Shown one piece after another: positions 35,360 through 47,999 of a stretch of 64,000 nt of DNA. The notes beneath the pieces were generated by a model that was given only the letters and a program-made list of their open reading frames with translations, made no database searches and was not told where the DNA came from. Both the position numbers and the translations under genes were made by a program. How positions within the stretch are numbered: the first letter of the stretch is position 1; each line of letters starts with the position of its first letter. The stretch is taken from positions 5,697,246 through 5,761,245 of the forward strand of contig CM055098.1 of the NCBI GenBank assembly GCA_029204225.1, read 5' to 3'. Origin of the DNA: Diphasiastrum complanatum. Its lineage: Eukaryota; Streptophyta; Lycopodiopsida; Lycopodiales; Lycopodiaceae.

Positions 35360-36880
35360 ATGGCTTTGAGTGTGATGAATCTCGTTTTCTATGCCCAATG
35401 GAATAGGTTCCATATAAAACCTAATCATTGGTATAAGCTTGTTTGTATACCAGCTCTCGATCATTTGAATATATTGTCCTCTGAAAATCGCCTTTGGATC
35501 TTTTCTTTGGATTTCTCGGACAATTTTCTGGTAGATCTTGCCAAATATTCATCAATGGCCTTGGCACTCTTTGTATTCTCCTTTCTGCTTCTGGGTATTT
35601 CCTTAGTTCTTCTTCCAGTCGAAGTCTCGGCCTCATCGACTCTCTTGTCTCGATGAGAAGTGGAGAACTTTCAATTGGTAGGTCGCACAAACCTTGGATT
35701 ATCAGTCTTCAAGGGATTATGAAATTGGTGGTAGATACAGATTGGGACGGATAGGTTGATGAAAGTAGGGAAACATGATGAGGGGTTTGGTGAAAGGTGA
35801 AGGATTTGACAATATTACAGTTGCAGCTTTAGATCTTTGGAGTGTCGAGCTCACTTTGTCGTGCAGGTCCACTATCGTCTTCATCTTTTCTTTTGATCTG
35901 CTATTTGTTGAGACTCGGCCAAGGTTTTGTCTGCTACTCGATCTTTTCTTTTGTATTGGCCTTTTTAGTTGGATCTCTTTGATTCTATTTTTCCTTTTAT
36001 TTTTTTTAATCTTTTCTTATAGCTTCACCTGCTTTCTTTAATATTCTTTCTGGGTTTAGGGTGGTAGGTGGTCTTTGCTAGACATTGTCATGACCTTTTA
36101 GCTGCCCCGATAAGACTACCAGGGTTTGAAAAGAGGTGAACGGTGAGATGGTGGAATAACATAAAGATGTAAGATAAGGTAAGGTGGTGGTGGTGGTATC
36201 CTGATGATGGAAGTTGCGATAGATGGTGTGGATGATATAACAGACATGGAAGTAGATACAGATGTTGTGGCAAGAGAACTGGATGACGGGAATGTGGATG
36301 GTGTGGATGTAGGAGTGGTTGAAGGAGAAGATTGATTACCCAATACTTGTTTCCCCCTCTTTAAGGATCTTCATCTTCTCGGTGTTCGAAACTCGAGGTT
36401 TATGACTGGGGTGCTTCTCTTGGTTGAATCTCGTTGGATTACCAGTCTGTCTTCTTGAGTGGGATCAACTACAAGTGTATCTTATGCTTGTGTGGTTGCA
36501 TGCAGCTTCCTTTCTCCCTCCCCTGAATCTATTGCCTATCGTGGCAATTGGATTGCTACCACAAAATCAACTGCTTGTTGGATTGGAGGGGATAATGTCA
36601 ATAGTGGTAATCTTTCGGTGGGTGATTGGGATCTGGATCTTCTAGCAGCAGGTGACTGCACTTCTGATGATTGTGACTGTTGAGTATCCATCAGCTGAAG
36701 CTGTTTGGAGAAAGTGGTAGGTGATGTTCGTTTGGTTCCGCTCATCTGGTCTGCAATTTAGGTTTTTCTTCATGAACATTGTCTCACTGTTGCACATTTG
36801 GTGATATAAGCACATGCAACTACTAGCTCTGGATCTTTGATAGTATGCAAGCTGGACTTCCATTGAATGAAGGACTCATT
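35360..36880 (-). pseudogene. Ser/Pro-rich decayed coding region
   Basis: Several overlapping minus-strand frames have protein-like composition but no family that I recognise: MDTQQSQSSEVQSPAARRSR near 36700-36640, a Ser/Thr/Pro run near 36340-36150, and a charged end with RPRLRLEEELRKYPEAERR near 35630. Low complexity and frequent breaks suggest a dead retroelement gag-like gene, but no knuckle or pol domain is visible. Confidence 0.3.
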
Positions 36881-37929
36881 TGGCTGGTCTGTCGGTTGAT
36901 GTCGTCAGTTGAGTCTTTAGATAATTGCTTCGGCTAAAATCCCTTGGTTGAAAGATGGTGTCGAAGCTCGATCAAGAGATTCGACAGAAGTTGATTTGAT
37001 TGTAGTATTCTATGAGAGCACTTGGTCATGGCACTTAGGTAGAACATTTGGTGGAGCACTTAGTTGGAATAAGTGGACCAAATTTTTTACAATTTCTCTG
37101 TAGTTGACTCGAATCCAATATCTCAATTATATGTAGGAATCAACTGTGAAGTGACATGGATCTCTCATAAATTTGGATATGCATAGACATCCTAAACTCT
37201 CTAGAAGGTAATTTGGAGATGGATAGATAAATAAAAAATTCATTCTTGAGCTATTCTACAATTATGACTTGCCGTTTACAGAGAGTCGATAAATACAAAG
37301 TACTTGTGAAGCAAAAATTTCATGCATCAGAGAGTGGATTCTAGATAGTGCCTACGGTGGAAAACTTCGGTTGGACCTCTTGGTCGAGGAGACTCGGTTT
37401 GAGTTCCTTAGTGAAGATTCGGTTGAAGAGTTCGGTGGAAGAGAGTTGGTTCAAAACATTTGAATGGAAACGTCAGCTAAAGAGCCTTGGTTTTGACATT
37501 CAGGTTGTTCTAGTAGTATATTGACCATCGGATGAAGATAGGAAAGTGGTCATCAGATGTATGGCAATCAATATGAACTAGTCAAACATCAAACATAAAA
37601 TCGGATGTGACGAGAGATTGAGCAGTCATATATAAAAATATATTGACTCTCGGATGTGATGTTCGGATGTAACTTTAGTACCATTCGAAAGGCTAGTTGG
37701 ATCGTCTGTTGATTATAGTCTCTGATGTACGTGTCATGAATGGAATTGTCTCAAACTGGTTTGTCTTTAATTGAATCTTATACCAGAATCAGATTAGCAA
37801 TATGGGATTCTGTATTGATTGTGTCTCATATATGATTAGGATACAATTGATATGTCAAATCAACCAAGAAAATTTGAGCAATGGTGAAGAACTCTGATAG
37901 CTCATCAAATGTATTATGAAGCTCGTCGA

Positions 37930-38265
37930 ATGCCAACTGTGGAATGCAGAGGGAATGCAGAGACAGATTTAACAAAATGCACTAGCGGATACAAATGTGT
38001 CGGATGTAGATGAAGGTAGAGGGTGTTGGATGGAGGTTGGGGGATGCAAATGTGTGGTGGATGCAAATGGTTGGCGGATGCAATGGGTGTCGGATGCCAA
38101 TTGTTGGCAGATGCAATGGGCGTCGGATGGAACTGAGATGGAGGATGTCGGATGAAACTAACAAGGAAGCGTGTCGAATGCAAATGAAGGTGGAGGGCAT
38201 TGGATGGAGGTTGGCAGATGCAATGGGCGTCAGATGGAAATGGGCGGATGTAGGTCGAAAAACGT
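37930..38265. repeat. Degenerate GTCGGATGCAA repeats
   Basis: At least ten imperfect units around CGGATGCAAATG and GCGTCGGATG, with a spacing of roughly 20-40 bases. Isolated copies recur at 39325 and 39568, and inverted (TGCATCCGAC) near 39664 and 39694, so the family brackets the CGAAAAA satellite. Confidence 0.75.
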
Positions 38266-39560
38266 GATCGAAAAAATTGACAATGGCTCGAAAAAGTATA
38301 AGAGATCAAAAAAGTGATACGACATCGAGAAAATTATCAAATATCGAAAAAAAAAGTAGGGTATAAAAAAAATAAGAGATCGAAAAAATTAAGATCGAAA
38401 AATAAAACGCGCAAAAAATAAAACTCAAAAAATAAAACTCGAAAAATAAAATTCGAAAAATAAACTCGAAAAATAAAACTCGAAAAATAAAACTCGAAAA
38501 AACAAAACTCGAAAAATAAATTCGAAAAACTCAAAAAATAAATTCGAAAAACAAACTCGAAAAATAAGACTTGAAAAAATAAACTCGAAAAATGAAACTC
38601 GAAAAAACAAAACTCGAAACTTGACAAACTCAAAAAACAAACTCTAAAAATAAACCTCAAAAAAAATAAACTCGAAAAATGAAACTCGAATAATGAGGGA
38701 TCAAAAAATGAGAAATTCAAAAAATTTAGGATCGAAAAAAGTTTAGGCTCAAAAAATTAATGGATCGAAAAATCTAAAAAAAATCTGGGATCGAAAAGTA
38801 CAAAGTAGCGAAAAATGTACAAAGGATCAAAAAATTGTAAAGTATCAAAAAAATGGACAAAGGATCAAAAATATCAAGTATCGAAAAATTTATAGTGACT
38901 CGAAAAAAACTCGAAAAATCGAGTTGATACAGCATCGAAAAAATTTGATTTTAGATATCGAAAAATCTCGAATTAAATTAAGTCAATACAGTATCAATTT
39001 TTTTTGGAAAACATAGAGTCGCGTATCGAAAAATCTTAAGTATTGAAAAAATGACAAGGGACTAAAAAATGTCAAGTATCGAAAAAACCATAAGGTATCG
39101 AAGAAATCGAAAAACCGAAAAACTTGAAAAAAAAATCGAAAAACTCAAAAATTTTGAAAATCTGAAAAACTCGAAATATTCTCGAAAAAGTTCGAAAATC
39201 TGAAAACTCGAAAAAAATTTGAAAAACTCAAAAAAAAAATTAAAATCCGGAAAACCTTCAAAGAAATGAAAAATGCTATAAAGTCGAAAAATTTAAAAAC
39301 TCGAAAAAACCAAAAAATTTAAATAGACGTCGGATGCAAATATGTGAAATGCAAGATATTAAAAAATTCATAAATTCGAAAAAAATCGAAAAACTTGAAA
39401 ACAAAACTCAAAAAAAACTTCGAAAACTCAAAAAATTAGAGTCGAGTATCGAAAAATTGAAAAGTGAAAAAATTACAAGGGATCGAAAAATGGAAAGTAC
39501 CAAAAAAACCATCAAATGAGTGCAAAACTGTACAAGGATCGAAAAACTGGATTGAAAGAA
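38266..39560. repeat. CGAAAAA satellite, about 1.3 kb
   Basis: Nearly continuous degenerate repeats of TCGAAAAA with short spacers, such as AAAACTCGAAAAATAAAACT and GTATCGAAAAA, at intervals of 8-20 bases. It is strongly A-rich on the plus strand. Long Phe-rich minus-strand frames (38337-38720) are artefacts of composition. Confidence 0.9.
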
Positions 39561-39790
39561 TTAAGGGTCGGATGCATCTTGTTTGCATCTGCCACTCCAT
39601 TTGTTACTACATTCCACGCATAACACCCGACAAATCTCAGCATTTCAGTCCGCATTACTATTGCATCCGACCAACCACTTCCACTTTGCATCCGACGGGT
39701 CTGCTATGGATTCTAGCCTGCTCTCTACAGAATATTGGTAGTATAATGGTGTTGTACCTGCCTGTCAAAGGCACAACGAAAACCTGATTT

Positions 39791-40205
39791 GTTCCTTGAT
39801 TGACAATGGTAGCTCATCTTGGATATAGGTTTTGTCATGAACTCGATTTCCTACTTTCTACAAACCGTTTTAGTTCTTTCTTTGTTATTACATACTGCAT
39901 ATTATTATTAATCTATTATACATAAACATCAGGGAACTAAACTAAATCTACTCCTACTTGAATCACAGAATCAACACAACATTCCCTAAACTAAAATCAC
40001 AGAACCTACAAAGTGCTTTCTACAACTGTCACCCAACAGTTGTAAGGAGATCTCCTAAGGGAGCCAAAAACTGAGAAACATCGAAATCAGTGGAATGGTA
40101 GATCAATCTCCAAGTCCTACACATCTACCTGATGCTAACACAAATGGGAATCCTACAAAGTGCTTCTTACAATTGTCACTCAACAGTTGTAACTACATCT
40201 GTGAA
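39791..40205. repeat. 0.5-kb direct repeat, copy B (LTR-like)
   Basis: Partner of 34108-34610. It stops at CAACAGTTGTAA, after which copia protease sequence begins, so it may have replaced the 5' part of that element. Confidence 0.6.
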
Positions 40206-40248
40206 GATGTGTGTGCAGCATCAATGTCTGACACACACACGAGGTGAT

Positions 40249-41161
40249 CCTGGATTCAGGAGCCACCTCGCACTTCGTGACATCAAGACAAATCATGTCT
40301 GATTTTAGAAGTGCAGATCCCTAAATATTCATAATTCTTGGAGATGGATCCAGACATCAAGTGAACGGTATTGGTTCACTCTGGCTCAACACCAACGACA
40401 GAGACAGACGACTTGAAGACATTCTGTTCGTGCCAACTCTGCAACAAGACTTGCTCTCTGTAGCAAGAATAGCAGATGCAGGGATGCGTGTGACATTTTC
40501 TAACGAAGCATGCAACATGATTGATGCCAACACCAGCACTCTCATTGCTCAAGACAGAAGGAAAAGGAACCTATATCATCTGAAGGTATGCCTACTTGTA
40601 GATCAGGTGCATCAGACTCATGACGACTCGCCAGACACTCTGTGGCACAGAAGACTCTGCCACATGAACTCAATGGCACTCTACCAAGCAAGTCATCATG
40701 GAGCAATAACATGGGACAACATCTCAAATGCAACCAATTCGACCACATGTGATGCATGTTTAAAAGGCAAGATGTCACGCACACTATTCGTCAAAGACTC
40801 CTATAGAACGACAAAGATTCTGGAGCTGGTGCACTCTGACATCTACGGTCCATTCAACGTGATCTTAGTAGGAGGTCAAAATATCATATAACCTTCATTG
40901 ATGATTATAGCAAATTTGCCAGAGTGTCTTTTATTCAGAATAAATATGAAGCACTCAATAAATTTACAGAATATGTGAATTGGGCTGAGAGATACACAGG
41001 CAGCAAGGTGAAGCAGATTAGAACACATCGAGGTGGCGAATATATCTCGAATCGCTTCACTGACTTATGCAATGATCATGGCATCATTCACAGAAGCACT
41101 GCAGCCTACACACCGCAGCACAATGGTATTGCTGAACGAAAGAACAGGACCCTGATGGGGC
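40249..41161 (+). pseudogene. copia protease, GAG-pre-integrase and integrase core
   Basis: VILDSGATSHFVTS gives the aspartic protease site; after a stop at about 40321 comes DILFVPTLQQDLLSVARI, then LWHRRLCHMNSMALY and CDACLKGKMSR, the His and Cys zinc-binding pairs of the integrase N-terminus. The core follows with VHSDIYGPF (first Asp), after a frame change near 40880 RTHRGGEYISNRF (second Asp position changed to Glu-containing context) and HNGIAERKNRT (catalytic Glu). A stop at 41159 (HT*) breaks the chain. Confidence 0.85.
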
Positions 41162-41165
41162 ATAC

Positions 41166-41904
41166 TTGAAGGCTCCAAGGGCACTATGGGCTGAAGCAAG
41201 AGCTACAGCCGCATACTTCCAGAACAGGACAAGTATATCTGATGTTCCTCACACAACACCACATGAGCTATGGTGGGGTAGAAAGCCCAACCTGTCTCAC
41301 GTCAGAATATTTGGCTGTGTAGCATATGCACATATTCCTGATAAGCTTCGCAAGAAGCTTGATGAGAAAGCCGAACAAGGATTTTTTGTAGGTTATGACA
41401 ATAATTCGTCATACTACAGAATCTACATACCAGACACAAACACTGTGAAAACAGTGAGGGATGTCAAATTCGACGAGAGCAGGACAATGGCCAAAAAAGA
41501 CCATGTTAGCTATGAACTTCTGGAAAGACAGTACTATGACCTGCCGCCAACGTCAGAGGGAGCAGAGGGCGAACACGAAAACGAAGATTTTCGAGTCGTC
41601 TCCCATTCAAGCAACGAATCAGACAAAGAAATATTCGAGAGGCAACCTGCTGCCGTAGTTCCTATAAACCAAGATGGTTCCGGACCGAGCAGAGAAGACA
41701 AGGACAAAGGCATAGCTGTTCCGGAAGGATCTCCCAGAAGGCCAACAAGACCACGAAGAGCGCCAGCAAGATTTGTGCTAGGTAGCTCAACTTCCACATC
41801 AGAATAATTCTACGGGTTCAGTGGTGAACCACAGACATTCGAGGAGGCGATTGAATGTCCAGAAAAGGACAAATGGATCCAAGCCATGAATGAAGAGATG
41901 GAGT
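41166..41904 (+). pseudogene. copia integrase C-terminal region and linker
   Basis: In-frame segment with APRALWAEARATAAYFQNRT, PHELWWGRKPNLSHVRIFG, KAEQGFFVGYDNNSSYYRIY and VRDVKFDE, the standard copia integrase C-terminal zinc-free block (GKD). Then an acidic linker with SRRPTRxRRAPxRF-like residues and, after a stop at 41807, FEEAIECPEKDKWIQAMNEEMES, the start of RT. Homology is cut there. Confidence 0.85.
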
Positions 41905-41914
41905 CGCAAGGACG

Positions 41915-42973
41915 GTGCTAACAAATGATGACTGTCCAAAGATTGAGGAAGAAAGGGAACAGATGCAGCTCACACCCTATAGGAGGCTGATAGGTTCACT
42001 AATGTGCCTTGCAGACAACACATGTCCTGATATTGCTTATGCAGTATTCAAGATGAGCCAATTCTGCACGAATCCAGGCTCGACACATTGGAAGATTGCA
42101 AAACGAATTTTGCAATATCTTCAATTAATGAGGGATTATGGCTTGTGTTATTGTCGTGGTGCAGGTCCCAGGATACTTTCCTACAGCGATGCTAGCTGGG
42201 CATCTCTCAGGGACGACTGTAAAAGCATCTCAGGAGAATGTCCCATCGCATCAGGAGCAGCAGTTTTCTGGGTCAGCAAGAAGCAGACCATTGTAGCCCA
42301 GTTGTCCTGCGAAGCAGAGTACGTAGCAGCAGCGAAGATGGCCAATGAAATAATTTGGCTAAGGCAGTTCTTGGACGAATTGGACGAAACAAGTAACGAG
42401 CCATTGGTCTTGCAGATGGACAACACCTCTGCGATACACTTGACGAAAGATCCTGTGTTCCACTCAAGAACGAAGCACATTGCTATCAAGTATCACTTGA
42501 TCAGGGATCTGATTGAAAGGAAGATGATGCTGACCACCTTCATGGGAACGAAAGACATGGTTACTAACATCTTCACTAAAGCTCTGGACAAAGGGCTCTT
42601 TGAGAGGCAAAGGAGCAGTCTCGGGATCATAAAGCTACCATGCTTTGAGAGGGAGCTGAAGAAACAAAGTGTTTTTGATTACAAAGCCTTGTTAGCCTTC
42701 AGTCCTTCACTTGACGAAGATGTTCGTGAACTCGAACATCTGGAGACACGAAACACGAAGAGTTTCGCAAACACGAAAGTCAACGAAGACGAAGACGAAC
42801 GGTTCGTGAACACGAAGAATCCACGAACGAGATTCCTTTGTAGTCCAGCAAGAGAGAAAAGCAGACGAGGTAAGCAAAACCAACGGTGGAAACGAAAGTC
42901 GTTCTGTCCTCGCACTCCAAGGAGTACCGCCAGAGATCACGCAAGTACCCAGAAGTATAGAGATCTGACCTGA
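41915..42973 (+). pseudogene. copia RNase H with extended C-terminal tail
   Basis: A 352-codon open frame. YRRLIGSLMCLADNTCPDIA and HWKIAKRILQYL precede the RNase H aspartate block YSDASWASLRDDCKSISG, then KKQTIVAQLSCEAEYVAAAK, QMDNTSAIHLTKDPVFH, TKHIAIKYHLIRD and VTNIFTKALDKGLFERQ. After the normal end (SLGI, about 42630) the frame continues for about 110 codons rich in Arg, Asn and Glu, which are probably not ancestral protein. It starts right at the RT deletion junction. Confidence 0.85.
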
Positions 42974-43583
42974 TGGCATGATGTCAGCAGATAGTTCCTA
43001 GGTCGTGGCTAATCTGCCACTCTTGTAATTCTCTGATTAGTTGTAGATGTATAATCACTCTAATCTTAGGTTTACATAGAGAGATCGTACTTACTGGATA
43101 ATACTTGACACATATCAAAACAAGATACACAGAGTGTAACTAAGAGAGAAGAGACACAAAAGAAGTCTGATGCTAGTAAGCAATCAAGACGAACACAGAC
43201 AGAAGCTTCGCCTGCGTGCGAAAAGATAATTATCAAAAGATCCAATTGTCTGCTAGTGAAGCGAGACTACTACTCCTGAGAGAGCCGTGCTTCTCTCACG
43301 CCAACGCACTGCATGGATTTGCATGCAGTGCCATGAAGAAATCAGAGAAAATCAATATAGATTATTTTTCTGGTTGTGTCTAATCTTGGATGTCGAATGC
43401 TTATGTTGTTTATTTTTCATATGTCTAAGTTTTCTTGTTCCTTTTGAATTTCGCACCTTGGTTGAAATGAAGTCGAATGTTGTATTAATTTTATGAACGT
43501 AGATCAGTAGTAACTGACTAATCTCTGGAGGATTGTAGGAGTGTTTCAGCTGGCAATGCCCAGCGAACGCATCTGAACTCCAT

Positions 43584-43670
43584 CCGAATCTCGAAAGAGA
43601 GTTGCGAATGTTCCGAATCTCGAAAGAGAGTTGCGAATGTTTCGAATCTTGAAAGAGAGTCGCGAATGTT
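43584..43670. repeat. 29-bp tandem repeats with palindromic core
   Basis: Three units of (C/T)CGAATCTCGAAAGAGAG followed by TTGCGAATGTT. They lie in the putative 3' LTR of the preceding copia element. Confidence 0.85.
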
Positions 43671-43889
43671 TCGTGAATTTTCTTCTCACGATTCTCATCA
43701 ATCGTATCGGAGCAACGCACGACTCCCAACAGTTTCACCCTCTACAAAATACTCTCTTAGATCCGAGATGTTAGTAGGACCAACATAAGAGATCACACCA
43801 AAAGAGGGGATGACCTCAAAATCTGATGAGCCCTTAGGACAGTGGGTACTAAACAATATAGAACCAATCATAGGAATTTTGGCATTGTT

Positions 43890-44306
43890 TATAGGGGATC
43901 ATCTCCTAACTTGTTTGGATTTTCCCATTCGGACTTTGTAGGAGATCAAATGAATAAGTGATCCATAAGTGCACATGCTATTTTTATAGCTGATGGAGCT
44001 ATCTCATGGATGTCAAAAAAAAAAGCAACAATATCTCTATCATCAACCGAAGCCGAGTGCAAAGCCTTGACTTCATTCACCAAGGAGATGCTATGGATCA
44101 AAAGGATGGTATTGGATCTTGACTTGCTGGATTTTCAAAAGTGTCCAATCATCTATTGTGATAACCATTCAACTCAAAGCTTGGCAAACAATCCTATTTT
44201 TCATGCAAGGATCAAACATATTGAAATGGCTTATCATGTTGTGAGGGAACAAGTCATGGCAAAGGAGGTGGAGCTTCAACATGTCATTAAGGGAACGTGT
44301 GGCTAA
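43890..44306 (+). pseudogene. copia RNase H, second element
   Basis: FGFSHSDFVGDQMNK, stop, HAIFIADGAISWMSKKKATI then SLSSTEAECKALTSF, EMLWIKRMV, CDNHSTQSLANNPIFHARIK and HIEMAYHVVREQV. This is a complete copia RNase H core apart from one stop. The tail ends CG* where a normal element has VADIFTK, and a frame change near 44300 allows NLFTK to be read. It differs clearly from the RNase H at 41.9 kb, so it is another element. Confidence 0.8.
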
Positions 44307-44439
44307 TCTCTTCACCAAGTTAACTTGAGTTTATTTGGCAATTTTGAGACCAATATGCAATTTCAACTTAGAGATAGACTTTATAATGTTCATAAAGCCT
44401 AAAGATAGTGATTTTACTTTTTTTAGCACCTAGGGAAGT

Positions 44440-44840
44440 TGATAAGGTCTCATTTGGACCTCTTCTAATTGGTCAATTTACATACATTGAATCTAGTCAC
44501 AAATATCTAGATTTTTGGAAAAATTTCTAGAAACTACCATTTGGAGTCATTCTTGGTAAGTGGCCAAATGTCATATTCTTTACTATAAATAGCAAGTCCA
44601 ATGAGCATTATGTATTCAAGAGTTCTTTTTTTAGGTGGAAAACATTTATCTTCTATGTTATTGTCTTCTTCTACCTCTGCTCTTGATATTTTGATTTCTA
44701 ATGTGTAGAATGCTAATTTCCTTGTTGTTTGAGAGCAGAGAATTATGTGGAATTTACTTGTAGAATTACATTCTGTACATGAATTCTGGTCTTAATCAAG
44801 CTATATTTTGTATTTTCACAATTCTTGGTCTATATAATTA
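44440..44840 (+). repeat. Possible 3' LTR of the second copia
   Basis: A short purine tract (TAGGGAAG, 44431-44438) is followed by TGATAAGGTCTC, the layout of a polypurine tract and LTR start. The sequence contains a TATAAATAG box (about 44583). The end cannot be fixed, and no partner LTR is present. From here to 46.5 kb I see no supported gene. Confidence 0.35.
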
Positions 44841-46587
44841 GCTCATGATTATTTGAGCCAATGCTTATTCATACTAATTGTTATTCTTGATTCTTATGAA
44901 TAGCGTGGAGTATCACTACACCAATAGATCCATTGTTCATATTGGTATTATTTGGCATTTCTAATTGATAACATTAGCTTGCTCTACTTCATGTTGTTGC
45001 TACCTGGGGGTGCGTAGTCCATATGGATAACTTGGAATCATCTTCACTTTGGCATTCTAGTTGTGCTCAAGAGACATTACAAAAGTGTAGTAGTAACTTT
45101 ACCTTCCTCACGTACTATTGGTTCATTATGCTAGTTAGCAATACATATGGTTAGCTCAAAAATATCCACAACTCTTGGTCCCAATACAATCATGAGGCAC
45201 AACTAGGCTATTCAACTAACATGATGTTTACTTTTATCTAGCAAAGCTATATTGTATTGGCGATGTGTTTCTTGGTGCTTATGCATGAAAATACTCATCC
45301 ATGCCTATACATTAAAATACTCGTCCATGCAACTGGCATGATTTATCTTCAAATTTGTCCACCAATATTATGACACGACCTACTACTAGGAGTAGTATGC
45401 ATGTTGGTACAATATTTTAGCTGCAAAGTTGGTGCCCTAGTATCCCATTATAATGCTTTTAGGAATCACGTTTCTTACTCTCAAGACATCTGTGTTTGTG
45501 ACAACATCCTTACTCAAGTCGTTGAGTATCGCCAACATCTTCATCATATAAATTTTATAGTTTTGTATTGTACAACGTTTTCATTGGTAATATTTATAGC
45601 CCACATTGAGGCCCTAAACATCTATTTTTTATGACCTTTTACATGATATTTTTGAAGTTTGGAAGCTTTAAGAAAGCTTTCACAATAGTGGGCCAATCTC
45701 ATTGATCAAATTAAGTTCTTGGGCCTAAGTCCAAAAATGTTCGAGGAACCTTAGCCCTAATTTGGAAGCTTCATAAACTTTGAGGTCTCTAAAGTCATTC
45801 TATTATTTATTGGTTATGTTGCTTACGAGTGTTTTTTCAGGATGCTTAGTGGGTTCCTTTATAGGAGGACCTGCACACCAATGTCTTGTTGGTTGTATGG
45901 TGCTGTGCAAGACGTTACTATTTACATAAGAGGTTACAATGTGATCAACATTTAATTGTTTATTGTTCTTCCACGATGCCATGTCTTATATATTTATTTG
46001 TACCTTAAGCCATCTCAACAATAGCATCACCAAAAATAACCTCCTTATCATCCTTGGTTTGTAATGATTAAGGCATAGTAAAGTAGATCCAATACAATAA
46101 TGGCAAATATCTGTGAGTTTCAGACTTGGACAAACAAGAATGTGCACAAAAGCTGAAAAAGACTGCAAAAAAAAACATAATTCATAAGCTAGTGCTTATA
46201 AATGAAAACAGCAACAAATGTCACAAGGAATTCAACAAATTGTTCGATCATAAACTGCTATGTCAAATTTATCTGGTTATCAACAAGGTAAAGTTTCATG
46301 TCTTCTTAGAAATATTGGAACTTTATCGAGTCCACTCGCAAAAGCTTAGACCATCAACTCCATACATAGCATAGACCAAATATTAAGCCATCCCTGCTTC
46401 ATTAGCCCCAAGAGTAGGTGTTGATTACATGCGCAAACATACACTCACAATAGCTCTATGGACCCTTGGACTTTTTTGGTTGCATATACGTTGTTTCTCA
46501 GCTCCACCTAACGACATCAGACTTTTCAAATGACGAAAATTTGGATATACTCCAGTCTCACAAGTAGATATAGATATTAACTTTAAG

Positions 46588-46854
46588 CATAGTTGCCCAG
46601 AAACGCGTTTCTGGGAGCAGAATCGTTCAGAAAAAAAAAACTGATTATACATATTTATTTGCCCTAAACTAGACCTTTAGCTGGACACCCAACTGTAACC
46701 AAAACACCTGGTAACCTACATAAATGCAATGCCTTTGATCAGAGATTTGATTTTATACCCATATTGCCCACAAAAATCCAAAAAAAAATAAACGTTTCTG
46801 AGAAAAGCTCCCCCATTTCAGAAATGCATTTCTGAACAGGGGGTTGCAACTATG
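46588..46854. mobile_element. hAT-type MITE, 267 bp
   Basis: Starts CATAGTTGC and ends GCAACTATG (9-bp perfect TIR), flanked by ACTTTAAG at 46580-46587 and 46855-46862. An 8-bp target duplication is the hAT hallmark. Just inside the left TIR lies the perfect palindrome CCCAGAAACGCGTTTCTGGG. Confidence 0.9.
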
Positions 46855-47999
46855 ACTTTAAGACAAGCATACAAAGACCAATGAAAATCAAAATCACTTT
46901 CAACTTTTCAGATCAATCCATTAGTACCATAATTGAAGCAGCCAATACCTAAGACACTAGTCCCAAATACCAATAACCATAAATTCATGAGCCTTGAATT
47001 AAATACGGTATGGCAGTCACTTAGAAAGACATTGCTTCAGAGTAGCAATGTGGGAACTTATATATCGTAGAACAAACTTGGTTTCCTAGTAAACATGAGA
47101 GGATCTTTTCTTGTTTACACAAAATCCTCATTTACGAAAAATCCTCAAAGAAAATTTCTTATCCAAAGATTGGTAGCACGTCAGATAAGAAATGGGCTTG
47201 TGCTTGACTACCCAATTTGAATCCCCATATGCTTGAGTGAGGATATATTAAGTTTTGACTGGAGCCAGGAGCTAGGGGGGGCCTTTGTGCATAGGCCTTC
47301 CGCCCAAAAATTCCTTCATTGGACTTTGGGAAACTATGCCCTGCTGTGAAATGGCCTCCCTGCATGGTGTGCCAGAAATCAAATATCATGGGTAAACAAT
47401 GTAAATAAATGTACACTTTTCCAAAGTCATCTAGTAGGAAGTAATGGTCATTGAGATTAGGAAGAAAAAAAAAAAAGTTCCTTCACTTTTCAACCCTGTG
47501 CTATTACAATCTTTCATCTAGTCAGAGACAGGTTGTAAGTTGCACCAAAACAAACTGTGGAGATAAGAATTCTGAAATCCTTGCAGCTATGCAAGTTGAA
47601 TAAGATTTTTTTCATCTTGGGTGTACAATCCGAATTTTGCAAGTGACAAGAGCATTTTAACTGCTGCATTTCAAAGACTATAAGAAGCCTAATGGACCTC
47701 TTGCAGCAACACAGTCATCAAAAAGCTTTCATCTCCCTACAAAGCACACCATAATTACGATGATATCAACTTTAAGACCCTAAATCATAGTTACCAAGGA
47801 ATCCCATTCCCACTTTCCACCCAACATTGGGACAATGTTCCCAGTGCAGGGGGAATACGTTCCCAGCCCTTCCACCTGTAGCTTGAAATTCAGGACTTTT
47901 CCCTTTTGGAACAATTTGGTTCTAAGACCTATTTTTTCCATCCTAGCTTGCATGTTGTCTATAGTTTTGAGTGCTCTCACGGTGTTCCAAGGAAATAAC

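Larger units (their letters stand above)
40230..43729 (+). mobile_element. Ty1/copia element with RT deleted
   Basis: Plus-strand order: protease, GAG-pre-integrase, integrase, then RNase H and a long tail. Gag and the 5' LTR are missing (a foreign repeat abuts at 40205), and the whole RT palm is absent at about 41905. A region with 29-bp tandem repeats ends CAACA at 43729 and could be the 3' LTR end. The domain order PR-INT-(RT)-RNase H identifies copia. Confidence 0.85.

Noticed and set aside
38337-38720. Phe-rich 127-codon minus-strand frame
   Set aside because: It arises from the CGAAAAA satellite composition; no start context or domain.
47159-47416. 85-codon minus-strand frame as an exon of the neighbouring gene
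   Set aside because: An acceptor-like site exists (CATGCAG), but no donor or phase links it to the exons at 50.4-53.6 kb.
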